From NCBI GenBank assembly GCA_029245675.1, contig JAQWOV010000019.1, forward strand, positions 1 through 64,000: DNA of 64,000 bases, read 5' to 3'. This DNA comes from Acidimicrobiales bacterium (GTDB taxonomy: Bacteria > Actinomycetota > Acidimicrobiia > Acidimicrobiales > MedAcidi-G1). The notes beneath the pieces were generated by a model. It made no database searches. It was not told where the DNA came from and worked only from the letters and a program-made list of their open reading frames with translations. Below, one piece after another: positions 52,665 through 61,735 of this stretch. Position numbers and translations under genes: made by a program. Position 1 is the stretch's first letter. Every line of letters begins with the position of its first letter.

Positions 52665-54041
52665 ATGCATTATGTCAGTACCCGAGGCAAGGCTCCGATA
52701 CTTGATTTTAGTGGTGTTTTACTTGAAGGATTAGCTAATGACGGCGGGCTCTATATCCCCGAAGCGTGGCCGCAATTATCTGATTCAGGCACTGGAGACT
52801 ATTTAAAAACCGCCGTCGAAACAATGAGTCTTTTCTTGGGGTCCAGCATCTCTTCTGAAGCCTTTGAAGAAATAGTAAAAGAAGCCTATTCAAGTTTTAG
52901 AGACGAAGAGATAACTCCACTTGTTGATATGGGGAAAGACTTATATTTACTTGAACTATTTCATGGACCGACCCTTGCTTTCAAAGACGTCGCTCTTCAA
53001 CTAGTAGGCAAACTTTTCGATCACGAGTTAAAGAAACAAGGTAAACGGATAACGATTGTAGGAGCGACTTCCGGAGATACAGGTTCAGCAGCCATTGAAG
53101 CTTGCCGCGACAAAGAAAACATCGAAATGGTGATTCTTCATCCTGCTGGAAGAGTCTCAGAAATACAGCGCAGACAAATGACAACAGTCAAGGCAGAAAA
53201 CATTCATAATGTGGCCATACAGGGGACCTTTGATGACTGTCAAGATTTAGTTAAAGCCATGTTTGCCGATCATGATTTCCGTAACCGAATGCAACTTTCG
53301 GCAATCAACTCAATTAATTGGGCCAGAGTTATGGCACAGATTGTTTATTTCGTAGTAGCAGCAGAAAGACTAGGTGGCCGTAAATCACCAATAGCCTTTT
53401 CAGTTCCAACGGGAAATTTTGGAAATGTTTTCTCTGGTTATGCGGCTCATATGAGCGGAGTGAACATAACTCAGTTAGTTGTCGGTTCAAATAAAAATGA
53501 CATACTTACTCAATTCTTTAACACCGGAACAATGCAAATTAATGAAGTAACACCTACAACGTCTCCAAGTATGGATATTCAAATTTCATCAAATCTTGAA
53601 AGACTTCTATTTGAATTATTGAATAGAGACGGGCAAAAAGTAGATAAAATGCTTAAAGAATTCAGAGAAAGAAAAACTATCAGTATTGATCCAGACATTC
53701 GAGAAACTCTAAGTAATCAATGGATTGGTGCTTGTTTTACTGATGATGAAGTAAAAAGGTGCATATCTGAAGAGGCGGACAATTCTGGAATAGTTCTAGA
53801 TCCACATAGCGCAATTGGGGTACTAGCAGCCCGAGAATGCCGGAAAGACAAATCAATCCCGATGGTTGCACTTGCTACTGCTCATCCTGCGAAGTTTCCT
53901 GACGCTGTAGAAGACGCAACAGGAATACGTCCTGAACTCCCAGCACATTTGGCCGACCTTCTAGACCGGCCAGAACAGTACACGCAACAACCTAATGATT
54001 TGGCTACTGTCCAGAAATATATTGAAGAGGTAGTCGGATGA
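52665..54041 (+). CDS. thrC: Threonine synthase
   Basis: This 458-residue PLP enzyme converts phosphohomoserine to threonine. HGPTLAFKDVALQLVG contains the PLP Lys, and VGATSGDTGSAAIEA and VPTGNFGNVFSGY are other PLP-contact loops. The form, starting MHYVSTRGKAP, is the longer, Gram-negative/plant-unrelated class typical of E. coli-like ThrC. It overlaps the following apgM-like gene by ATGA. Confidence 0.94.
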   Translation: MHYVSTRGKAPILDFSGVLLEGLANDGGLYIPEAWPQLSDSGTGDYLKTAVETMSLFLGSSISSEAFEEIVKEAYSSFRDEEITPLVDMGKDLYLLELFHGPTLAFKDVALQLVGKLFDHELKKQGKRITIVGATSGDTGSAAIEACRDKENIEMVILHPAGRVSEIQRRQMTTVKAENIHNVAIQGTFDDCQDLVKAMFADHDFRNRMQLSAINSINWARVMAQIVYFVVAAERLGGRKSPIAFSVPTGNFGNVFSGYAAHMSGVNITQLVVGSNKNDILTQFFNTGTMQINEVTPTTSPSMDIQISSNLERLLFELLNRDGQKVDKMLKEFRERKTISIDPDIRETLSNQWIGACFTDDEVKRCISEEADNSGIVLDPHSAIGVLAARECRKDKSIPMVALATAHPAKFPDAVEDATGIRPELPAHLADLLDRPEQYTQQPNDLATVQKYIEEVVG

Positions 54042-55180
54042 AATATGTCATATGTATCCCTGATGGTTGTGCAGATTTGCCAGTTCCAGAACTTGACGGT
54101 CATACACCATTAGAAGTAGCAAACACTCCACATTTAGACGCTCTCGCAGCAAGAGGTACAGTTGGTCGTGCACAAGTAATACCTGAAGGAATGCCACCTG
54201 GTAGTGATGTAGGAAATATGTCTATCTTCGGGTTTGATCCTTCTCAATTCCACACCGGACGCGCTCCGATCGAAGCAGCCGCTTTGGGGCTTTCTTTAGA
54301 TGCGAATCAAATAGCATTTCGATGCAACTTAGTTTCTGTTGAAAACAACATCATGATTGACTATGCCGGGGGTAGCCCGAGTTCCGATTCGGCAGCAGTA
54401 GTTATAGATCTACTAAACAGCGAACTAGGAAGTGATGAAATTTCTTTCCATTCTGGCGTGAGCTTCCGCCATTCTGTAGTTACTCCATCCGGCTGGGTAG
54501 AAGCCTCTTGTACGCCTCCACATGACCTGACAGGAGATCCCCTGATTCTGCCATCTGGTCCCGGTTCAGAAGCTCTTATCGACATCATGGAAGAATCAAA
54601 AAGAGTCCTAGCAGAATCAAGCCTTGAAGCCACACAAATTTGGTTGTGGGGGCAAGGCTCTATGCCTCAGATGCCTAGCTTCTCTGAGCTATATAAAAAA
54701 TCAGCTGGTTTAGTTACAGCGGTTGACTTACTACGAGGTATAGCCACTCTTACCGGGATTGAAGTTTGTGACATTCCTGGAGCGACAGGACAATGCGATA
54801 CTGATTATGAAGGAAAACGCGACATAGCACTTCAACGCCTACAAGAAGGGATGGATTTATTCATCATTCATGTTGAAGCAACCGATGAAGCTGGACATGC
54901 CGGTGACGTAGAAGCCAAAGTACAAGCTTTGGAAAACTGGGATAAAAGAATTCTTAAAGATCTGATACCCGGCCTTGATGATCTAGGACCATGGCGCATG
55001 TTAATGCTTCCAGATCACGCCACCCCCTTAACAACCCGTACACACAACTCAAACCCCGTTCCTTATCTGATGGTTGATTCACAAGACGATGGAATCGGAG
55101 GAGTATTTACAGAAAACGGGGTAGCGGATTGTCCACTAGTAAAAGGCCATAGTCTTTTGCCAGAATTACTGCGAAATTAA
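54038..55180 (+). CDS. ApgM-like phosphoglycerate mutase / proposed homoserine kinase
   Basis: This 380-residue alkaline-phosphatase-fold protein is of the archaeal-type cofactor-independent phosphoglycerate mutase family. YVICIPDGCADLPVPELDG starts the metal site, PPGSDVGNMSIFGFDP carries the Ser nucleophile, and MLPDHATPLTTRTH the late metal ligands. Members clustered with threonine genes have been proposed to be a non-orthologous homoserine kinase. No ThrB is in this window, and the gene is coupled to thrC by ATGA, which supports that role. A glycolytic mutase role remains possible. Confidence 0.85.
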   Translation: MKYVICIPDGCADLPVPELDGHTPLEVANTPHLDALAARGTVGRAQVIPEGMPPGSDVGNMSIFGFDPSQFHTGRAPIEAAALGLSLDANQIAFRCNLVSVENNIMIDYAGGSPSSDSAAVVIDLLNSELGSDEISFHSGVSFRHSVVTPSGWVEASCTPPHDLTGDPLILPSGPGSEALIDIMEESKRVLAESSLEATQIWLWGQGSMPQMPSFSELYKKSAGLVTAVDLLRGIATLTGIEVCDIPGATGQCDTDYEGKRDIALQRLQEGMDLFIIHVEATDEAGHAGDVEAKVQALENWDKRILKDLIPGLDDLGPWRMLMLPDHATPLTTRTHNSNPVPYLMVDSQDDGIGGVFTENGVADCPLVKGHSLLPELLRN

Positions 55181-55445
55181 GTCTTTAATATCAGAAGTTA
55201 ATTCGTAAGTATTGTGGATCTTTGTTAGAGGTTGTGTTGAAGACAAAATATTTAGGTAGAATAAACAAATGTCAGAATGAGGACGGCTCCTCAACTGATG
55301 AAAATCATTCGTTAAAAACGAAATCTGTGTCAATTCTTTAAAGACTTGTTCACATTCGCCGAATTGATCCATCTGGACCAATTGGTTCTGATCAATCCTG
55401 ATGAGAACTTCCAACCGGGCATTTGCCCACGATAAACCAAGGTGT
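55181..55445 (+). promoter_or_regulatory. Long structured leader of rho
   Basis: These 265 bases are the longest gene-free stretch in the window. They hold two perfect hairpins: TGAGGA-CGGC-TCCTCA (55278-55293) and TTCGTT-AAA-AACGAA (55308-55322). A possible -10, TAGAAT, is at 55257-55262. Rho is autoregulated in other bacteria, so an attenuator is plausible. The minus-strand frame across it is not convincing as a gene. Confidence 0.45.
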
Positions 55446-57047
55446 ATGAGCATGGACTCCACCCAATTAGAACGTGAAACATTAGAGAGCAAAGATCGTG
55501 ACGCCCTTGTAACGATGGCTACAGCACTAGGTGGTAAACCCGGTTCTAGAGCGCGCAAAGCAGAGATAGTTGATTTGATCCTTGAGATGACAGCAGGAAC
55601 TAAGGGACCGTCAAATAGATCTCAGACAAAAGAGACCCCAAAAGTCGAAGAGACAGAGCAGGAAGAACCACTGGCTGATTGGGAGGTCCAAGTAGCTGAA
55701 GAAGAAGTTAGCGATACAGCGAAAGAATCCAAGGAAGAAACTGCCGATGATTCAGGTGGAACGAAAGAAGAAAGTTCTGAAGTTCGAGTACAAAAAAATC
55801 AAAGCACGCAAAATAGACAGAATGATCAAGCAGGCCCCGGAAATCGCAAACGACGTAGGCGCGGTGGACGTGATCATGGGTCTGATGAAGCTTGGGATGG
55901 TGAACCAGTTTCAGTTGAAGGGTATGTAGATCTACGAGATGAAGGGTATGGATTCTTACGTACGAATGGTTTCAAACCATCAAAGACTGATGCCTATATT
56001 TCAGTGAAGCAGGTACGGCAACTTAGCTTACGCAAAGGTGACTATCTCGTCGGAGGGTCTCGTCCTGCAAACCGAAGCGAAAAAAATCCAGCATTACTTC
56101 GGATTGACACTATCAATGGGAGAGATCCAGAAGGGATAAAAAATCGCCCCAAGTTTGAAGACCTGACTCCTCTTTTCCCTGATGAAAAACTCACCATGGA
56201 AATACCAGATGATCCAAGCAACATGACAGCTCGAATTATCGATCTCCTTTCTCCGGTTGGTAAGGGTCAACGTGGTCTGATCGTGTCACCGCCTAAAGCC
56301 GGGAAAACCACGATTATGAAACAAATAGCTCGTTCAATAGAAACTAATAATCCTGAAGTAAAACTGATTGTATTGCTAGTAGATGAACGTCCAGAAGAAG
56401 TTACTGACATGCAACGATGGCTAGCTCATGGTGAAGTGGCTGCGTCCACTTTTGATCGCCCCAGTGAAGAACATACACAGATTGCAGAACTGACGATTGA
56501 ACGAGCAAAACGTATGGTCGAAAATGGCGAAGATGTCGTCATCATTCTTGATGGAATCACTCGTCTATCTAGGGCTTACAACCTCGCTGCTCCTGCAACA
56601 GGAAGAATCATGTCCGGTGGTGTTGATAGTGGGGCTTTATACCCGCCGAAACGTTTTTTTGGAGCAGCACGAAATGTAGAAGAGGGAGGTTCTCTTACCA
56701 TTCTCGCTACTGCGTTAGTTGAAACCGGATCAAAGATGGATGAAGTCATCTTTGAAGAATTCAAAGGAACAGGAAATATGGAGCTTCGTCTAGACAGACG
56801 AATTGCCGAACGTCGAATTTACCCTGCAATAGATGTAGATGCATCTTCAACTAGACATGAAGAACTGTTGTTTGAACGCAAAGAACTCAATCAAGTATGG
56901 AAATTACGACGAGTCCTAAACGGATTAGTCTCAGATACCGGCGGAGCAGCTGCAGGCCTAGAACTCCTCACAGACCGTTTAAAAACTTTTAACAGTAATG
57001 AAGAGTTTTTAGCCGAAGTGGCTAAAGGCCCAAACATGGGTGCTTAA
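55446..57047 (+). CDS. rho: Transcription termination factor Rho
   Basis: This 533-residue hexameric helicase ends transcription. An N-terminal Rho_N helical domain (about 1-50) is followed by an acidic and then basic low-complexity insert (about 60-145, ending [13 protein letters not shown]), common in actinobacterial Rho. An RNA-binding cold-shock-like domain ([19 protein letters not shown]) comes next. The ATPase has Walker [11 protein letters not shown] and [12 protein letters not shown]. The start is placed at ATG 55446 or 55452, after AAGG; a frame from 55401 is also open. Confidence 0.94.
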   Translation: MSMDSTQLERETLESKDRDALVTMATALGGKPGSRARKAEIVDLILEMTAGTKGPSNRSQTKETPKVEETEQEEPLADWEVQVAEEEVSDTAKESKEETADDSGGTKEESSEVRVQKNQSTQNRQNDQAGPGNRKRRRRGGRDHGSDEAWDGEPVSVEGYVDLRDEGYGFLRTNGFKPSKTDAYISVKQVRQLSLRKGDYLVGGSRPANRSEKNPALLRIDTINGRDPEGIKNRPKFEDLTPLFPDEKLTMEIPDDPSNMTARIIDLLSPVGKGQRGLIVSPPKAGKTTIMKQIARSIETNNPEVKLIVLLVDERPEEVTDMQRWLAHGEVAASTFDRPSEEHTQIAELTIERAKRMVENGEDVVIILDGITRLSRAYNLAAPATGRIMSGGVDSGALYPPKRFFGAARNVEEGGSLTILATALVETGSKMDEVIFEEFKGTGNMELRLDRRIAERRIYPAIDVDASSTRHEELLFERKELNQVWKLRRVLNGLVSDTGGAAAGLELLTDRLKTFNSNEEFLAEVAKGPNMGA

Positions 57048-57110
57048 ATAAAGAAAATCAAGACCTTGCAGGTTGGTGATACCCATTCTTGCTCGCAGAC
57101 TGGATCAGTT

Positions 57111-57365
57111 ATGAAAACAGATATTCACCCAAACTACAGACCGGTAGTGTTTCAAGATTTGACTGACGGTACTCATTTTCTTATTCGTTCAACTATTGAA
57201 ACGTCAGAGACCATCACTCTTGATGATGGCGTTGAATACCCATTAGCAAAAGTTGAGATCACTTCAGCTAGCCATCCGTTCTTTACTGGAACAATGAAGA
57301 TTATTGATACTGCTGGACGTGTTGAACGCTTTGAACGTCGTTACGGTTCACGCCGTAAAGGCTAG
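57111..57365 (+). CDS. rpmE2: Ribosomal protein L31, type B (zinc-free)
   Basis: This 84-residue protein starts [18 protein letters not shown] and has [12 protein letters not shown]. The four zinc-binding Cys of standard L31 are absent, and the [14 protein letters not shown] insert fits the type B (RpmE2/YkgM) form. It sits in the usual rho-rpmE-prfA position. ATG 57111 is chosen; the open frame from 57066 does not match L31. Confidence 0.92.
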   Translation: MKTDIHPNYRPVVFQDLTDGTHFLIRSTIETSETITLDDGVEYPLAKVEITSASHPFFTGTMKIIDTAGRVERFERRYGSRRKG

Positions 57366-57414
57366 ATTCTCAAAGCTTGGGTAAAACCTGAGCGATTCCT
57401 CCTATAGGTGCAAT

Positions 57415-58416
57415 TTGTCTATTGAACCAGAACGCCGCGCTGAGTTACTAAAAGCAAAACTTATTGGCATAGTCAAATCTGCAGGATACGACGCCACAGA
57501 GATAAAAACAGGAAACAATAATTCTGATTCGGTTCTCCTCACCAAAGATCGCTGTTGGGTGCTTGCTGGAGATGAGAATCCACAATCTGTCCTTGGTAAA
57601 GGCATCTTTTTACTTACCCGAAATCCAGAGTTAGAACTTTGCGTGGTATTCGAAGATATTGAGGCTGCTGGTATCGCCGCACGACAAGCAATTGGGCTTA
57701 AAGGCGAAACTAAAATTATGTATTTCCAAGAAGGCAAACTTGCCCAAGTCAGCCCCGCTCTCTTCCCTGATACTCCGATTACTCCAACTCTTTCAGAAGA
57801 GTTTGAAGCAATGTGTAGGAAGGCAGGAGTGTCAATCGTCTGTGAGAATGGGATCTGGAGAGGAGAAATCCTTGGACTAGAAGTAGTAAGAGCGGATGAA
57901 GGGGGCATTCAAGTAGGTGTGGGCCGTTTCGATCGTGAAGCCGGAGAACTTTTAAACAGTGGTGAAAGTCGGGTTGAACATTTAATCGCCGCTGCAAACC
58001 AGGTTCGTATACAACGGACCGCAGCAGCAGGAGCTCATCCGCTTGCCACATTGTCGCGAGAGAGATGGCTTAGACATAAGTTGTTATCCGAACCAGAAAT
58101 CATCGGATTATCAGAGATGACTCCTATTGATTCAGTTCACGAGTCAAAGAACTTAAAAGATTTTTTTCCAGCAGCGGCAATCGGGATAGATGAAGATCAC
58201 AAGCAAGTGTTATGTGTATGCTCCGTAGGAATAGATATAGGTTTGATCCCTTTAACTGCTGAATTGGCATCTTTACACAAGCCTGGGCGAATAGTTATTG
58301 TTCTCCCACCCCAAGACATGCTTCCTTTGATCATTGAAGCAAGCCACCTTTTAACCACTCCATCTGCTCTTATTGGAGTAGATGGAGAATGGGCCTGCCC
58401 CACAAGAAGCCGATAG
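57415..58416 (+). CDS. Uncharacterised protein between rpmE2 and prfA
   Basis: This 333-residue soluble protein starts at TTG, with AGGTG just upstream. No family was recognised. The N-terminal half looks alpha/beta (WVLAGDENPQSVLGKGIFLL, CVVFEDIEAAGIAARQAIG). The C-terminal half has FFPAAAIGIDEDHKQVLCVC and PGRIVIVLPPQDMLPLIIEA. It keeps tight spacing in a translation-related operon. A nucleotide- or tRNA-related role would be a guess from place only. Confidence 0.6.
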   Translation: MSIEPERRAELLKAKLIGIVKSAGYDATEIKTGNNNSDSVLLTKDRCWVLAGDENPQSVLGKGIFLLTRNPELELCVVFEDIEAAGIAARQAIGLKGETKIMYFQEGKLAQVSPALFPDTPITPTLSEEFEAMCRKAGVSIVCENGIWRGEILGLEVVRADEGGIQVGVGRFDREAGELLNSGESRVEHLIAAANQVRIQRTAAAGAHPLATLSRERWLRHKLLSEPEIIGLSEMTPIDSVHESKNLKDFFPAAAIGIDEDHKQVLCVCSVGIDIGLIPLTAELASLHKPGRIVIVLPPQDMLPLIIEASHLLTTPSALIGVDGEWACPTRSR

Positions 58417-58433
58417 AGCGATACTCTGAATTC

Positions 58434-59513
58434 ATGAAAGAACAGATTTCGAATCTTGAGAAAGAGCAAGAAGAAGCAGAAATACAGTTATCTGATCCCG
58501 AGGTTATTGGTGATCCTTCTCTTCTTGAGAAAGCTGGAAGACGTTTAAAAGAAATTGGGGGAATATTAGAAGTGGGCAAACCGCTAAAGGCTATGTATGA
58601 AGATCTGGAAGCTGCCAAAGAACTTCTTGACATCGCTTCTGACGACGACAGACAGCAACTGCGAAAAGAAATCGAAGATTTAGAGTCAAAAATTCCTGAC
58701 TTTGAAGAACAACTACGATTTCGGCTGTTACCAAGCGACCCAAATGATGGCAAAAACGTAATTCTTGAAATAAGAGGAGCTGAAGGCGGAGAAGAAGCAA
58801 ATTTATTCGCCCGTGACTTACACGACATGTATGTAGCTCTCGCTGGCTTACATAAATGGAAAGTAGAACCTTTAGACGCCCAAGAGGCAGATATGGGTGG
58901 ATACAGTGCTGTTTCAATTCTCATCAGCGGTTCTTCTGCTTGGACAAGACTTAAGCATGAAGGGGGAGTCCATCGAGTGCAAAGGGTACCCGTAACAGAA
59001 TCGCAAGGAAGAGTTCATACTTCGTCAGCCACGGTGAGTGTTCTTCCTGAGGCTCAAGAAGTGGATATCGAAATCTCTGACAACGAATTACAAGTTGATG
59101 TTTATCGCTCTTCAGGGCCGGGAGGTCAGTCAGTTAATACGACAGATTCAGCGGTAAGAATCACACACCTACCTACAGGGCTAGTCGTCTCAATGCAAGA
59201 TGAAAAAAGTCAATTACAAAATAAAGCAAAAGCATTAAGAGTTTTACGTTCACGCTTAATGCAAAACGAACAAGACAAGCTACAAGCCGAGGCATCTGTA
59301 GCGCGTAAAGGCCAAGTAGGAACAGGTGGAAGGTCAGAAAAAATAAGAACGTACAACTTCAAAGAGAATCGTGTAACAGACCACAGGATTGGGCTAACTC
59401 TTCACAAACTAGAGCGAATTTTGACAGGTGATTTAGATGAAGTTATTGATGAACTTTTGACAAATGAGCGAGCGCAACAACTCATAGAAAGAGCGGGAAC
59501 AGATAGCCCATGA
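58434..59513 (+). CDS. prfA: Peptide chain release factor 1
   Basis: This 359-residue factor reads UAA and UAG stops. The codon-recognition segment is RVPVTESQGRVHTSSATVSV (PxT type). The catalytic GGQ is in SSGPGGQSVNTTDSAVR, the site methylated by PrmC. The N-terminal coiled domain and C-terminal TYNFKENRVTDHRI are also typical. ATG 58434 gives the usual length and avoids overlap with the preceding gene; an ATG at 58389 is also open. Confidence 0.95.
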   Translation: MKEQISNLEKEQEEAEIQLSDPEVIGDPSLLEKAGRRLKEIGGILEVGKPLKAMYEDLEAAKELLDIASDDDRQQLRKEIEDLESKIPDFEEQLRFRLLPSDPNDGKNVILEIRGAEGGEEANLFARDLHDMYVALAGLHKWKVEPLDAQEADMGGYSAVSILISGSSAWTRLKHEGGVHRVQRVPVTESQGRVHTSSATVSVLPEAQEVDIEISDNELQVDVYRSSGPGGQSVNTTDSAVRITHLPTGLVVSMQDEKSQLQNKAKALRVLRSRLMQNEQDKLQAEASVARKGQVGTGGRSEKIRTYNFKENRVTDHRIGLTLHKLERILTGDLDEVIDELLTNERAQQLIERAGTDSP

Positions 59514-60379
59514 AAAGTGATTCCCCAGAAGGAACGGTGTCCTGGGGAGATGTGCTACGTGAAGCGACTGAACGATTTAATCAATCAGGTTTTTCAGAAA
59601 TGGAAGCACGATGGTTAGTTGAAGAAGTTGCAGGTTGTGAATTAGTTGGTGCTTCTCTAAATGACTTAGTTGCCAATAGACAAATGGCGCTCTATGACAA
59701 GCTTTTACTTCGTCGTTTAAGTGGAGAACCTCTGCAGTATGTTCTAGGGCATTGGCAGTTCAGAGATCTGGATTTGATGGTTGATCAAAGAGTGTTGATA
59801 CCTCGTCCGGAAACAGAAACAGTAGTAAGCCATGTTTTGAAAGAAGCAGACCGACATGGAGGAGAAGTTTTTGTTGCAGATTTAGGAACAGGTTCTGGGG
59901 CCATCGGATTATCAATTGCTCTTGAACGTTCTTTGACCAGAGTATGGTGCACCGACTTATCCGAAGAGGCTTTATTGGTTACAAAAGCCAATCTTGCAGG
60001 CTTAGGGCAACCATCGAAACGGGTCACTCTTTGCCATGGGTCTTGGTTTAACGCTCTACCTGAGTCTCTTAAAGGCAAACTTCATGTAGTTGCTTCCAAT
60101 GCCCCCTATATCCCGACTACAGAAGTGCTCCCAACGGAAGTAAAAGATTGGGAACCGTCTTTAGCTTTATACGGAGGAGCAGGTGGAACAAACCATCTTG
60201 AAGAAATTATCAAAGAATCAATTTCATGGCTGACGCCACAAGGCTCTTTAGTCTTAGAAATGTCGCCTGAACAGACAGAATCAATGGCTGAACTGGCAAT
60301 CTCCACAGGTTTCAACGAAGTGCTTGTATTATCAGATCTCGCAGATAAACCCCGATCCTTAGTAGCTCGAAAGTTATGA
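59510..60379 (+). CDS. prmC: Release-factor glutamine methyltransferase
   Basis: This 289-residue methyltransferase modifies the GGQ of release factors. VLIPRPETETVV and VADLGTGSGAIGLSIAL form the SAM site. The substrate-binding motif reads NAPY, in ASNAPYIPTTE, where most PrmC proteins have NPPY. It overlaps prfA by ATGA, so the methyltransferase and its target are co-expressed. Confidence 0.92.
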   Translation: MKSDSPEGTVSWGDVLREATERFNQSGFSEMEARWLVEEVAGCELVGASLNDLVANRQMALYDKLLLRRLSGEPLQYVLGHWQFRDLDLMVDQRVLIPRPETETVVSHVLKEADRHGGEVFVADLGTGSGAIGLSIALERSLTRVWCTDLSEEALLVTKANLAGLGQPSKRVTLCHGSWFNALPESLKGKLHVVASNAPYIPTTEVLPTEVKDWEPSLALYGGAGGTNHLEEIIKESISWLTPQGSLVLEMSPEQTESMAELAISTGFNEVLVLSDLADKPRSLVARKL

Positions 60380-61005
60380 CTAATCGCATTATTAGCATCA
60401 GAAATGAAAGGGATTTAGCATTATCTGAAACTATTAAAGAGCTGCAATCAGGTAACCCAGTCGTTTTCCCCACCGACACCGTCTATGGCATAGGGGCGTT
60501 ATCGTCAGATAAAGAATCGGTAAAGAAAATATTTGAAATCAAAGGACGCTCATTCACACAGTCTTTGCCGGTATTGGTGGCAGATTTTGATCAGGCTGCC
60601 AAAATAGCAGTTATAGATTCAATACCAGAAGAGGTAAAGAAATTTTGGCCAGGGCCGTTAACCGTAATCGTGCCGCGACGTTCTGAAACACCTATTTATG
60701 TCGGTTCAGAAAAGTACACAGTAGGTATTCGGTGCCCAAAATATGAATTTGTTCAAGATATAGCCAAAGAAGTTGGACCTTTATCAGTTACCTCAGCAAA
60801 CCCATCTGGAGCGGCTACACCACAAACTGCACTCGAAGTGGCGGAACAGCTCGAAAATAATCTACTTGTAATAGATGGTGGTTCTTGTGTGGGTCAGCCT
60901 TCAACCTTAATTGACCTCTCATCATCAGACTCCAAAATACTTCGACTAGGAGAGATCAGTGAACAAGAGCTTTCCGAAGCAGGGCTTATAGACAACGACG
61001 GCTAA
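60376..61005 (+). CDS. tsaC: L-threonylcarbamoyladenylate synthase (TsaC/Sua5 family)
   Basis: This 209-residue YrdC-domain protein makes threonylcarbamoyl-AMP for the t6A modification of tRNAs reading ANN codons. Typical text is VFPTDTVYGIGALSSDKESV, FEIKGRSFTQSLPVLV, and SVTSANPSGAATPQTA. It lacks the extra Sua5 domain, so it is the short type. It overlaps prmC by ATGA. Confidence 0.91.
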   Translation: MTNRIISIRNERDLALSETIKELQSGNPVVFPTDTVYGIGALSSDKESVKKIFEIKGRSFTQSLPVLVADFDQAAKIAVIDSIPEEVKKFWPGPLTVIVPRRSETPIYVGSEKYTVGIRCPKYEFVQDIAKEVGPLSVTSANPSGAATPQTALEVAEQLENNLLVIDGGSCVGQPSTLIDLSSSDSKILRLGEISEQELSEAGLIDNDG

Positions 61006-61014
61006 AATCTTGTT

Positions 61015-61458
61015 ATGACTACTATTGCCGTTGGCTGCGATCATGCAGGCTATAACTTAAAAAAACATTTAGCAGAACACCTAGAAGGACTCGGATACGA
61101 AGTTTTGGATCTTGGATCCCACTCAACAGACAGAGTTGATTACCCAGAATATGGAGCAGCAGTCGGTCGCGCTGTTGCTAATGGGGAAGCAAAGTATGGT
61201 GTGTGTGTCTGCGGATCTGGTGTTGGAATTTCTATTGCAGCAAACAAGATTTCTGGAATAAGAGCAGCGCTCGTTAATGACGCTGCATCAGCAGAATTAG
61301 CCCGTCAACACAACAACGCCAATGTTCTCTGTTTCGGTGAAAGATCAACCGAATTTGAAGTGGCAGAAGCTGCTTTAGAGGCATGGTTAAATGCAGAATT
61401 TGAAGGTGGGCGACATCTGACAAGAGTCGAAAAGCTTAATGCTTTAAGCGAAGAGTAG
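61015..61458 (+). CDS. rpiB: Ribose-5-phosphate isomerase B
   Basis: This 147-residue enzyme interconverts ribose 5-phosphate and ribulose 5-phosphate. It begins with VGCDHAGYNLKKHLAEHL and contains CVCGSGVGISIAANK, where Cys66 is the catalytic base of the bacterial RpiB type. RRAALVNDAASAELARQHNNA-like text (IRAALVNDAASAE) follows. Length is normal. It follows tsaC by nine bases. Confidence 0.93.
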   Translation: MTTIAVGCDHAGYNLKKHLAEHLEGLGYEVLDLGSHSTDRVDYPEYGAAVGRAVANGEAKYGVCVCGSGVGISIAANKISGIRAALVNDAASAELARQHNNANVLCFGERSTEFEVAEAALEAWLNAEFEGGRHLTRVEKLNALSEE

Positions 61459-61471
61459 ATGTATCTCATCT

Positions 61472-61720
61472 ATGCCCGAACCACTCACAACCACACCGAC
61501 AGTTGTTGAATCTGAAACGAGTGAAAGCGAAGGAGACCATGATCGGTTTGCTCACTATGCTCGAAAATCAGACATCCTGAAATCTGCTGTTTCAGGTAAA
61601 CCTGTCATAGCACTTTGCGGAAAAGTTTGGGTTCCAAGTCGTGACCCTGATCGCTACACAGTATGCCCAACCTGCAAGGAGATTTTCGAACGAAAGAAAG
61701 CAGCCGAAAACGGAGGATAA
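61472..61720 (+). CDS. DUF3039 protein
   Basis: This 82-residue protein matches the actinobacterial DUF3039 family: an acidic Thr-rich start, then HDRFAHYARKSDI and VIALCGKVWVPSRDPDRY, then VCPTCKEIF. Cys49, Cys65, Cys68 and a nearby His could bind zinc. The function is unknown. It lies between rpiB and an acyl-CoA synthetase gene. Confidence 0.83.
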   Translation: MPEPLTTTPTVVESETSESEGDHDRFAHYARKSDILKSAVSGKPVIALCGKVWVPSRDPDRYTVCPTCKEIFERKKAAENGG

Positions 61721-61735
61721 TTCTGTGAGAAAGAA

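Noticed and set aside
55166-55558. Minus-strand open frame of 130 codons across the rho leader
   Set aside because: It overlaps the start of rho and the end of the ApgM-like gene, shows no family features, and the DNA has hairpins better explained as a leader.
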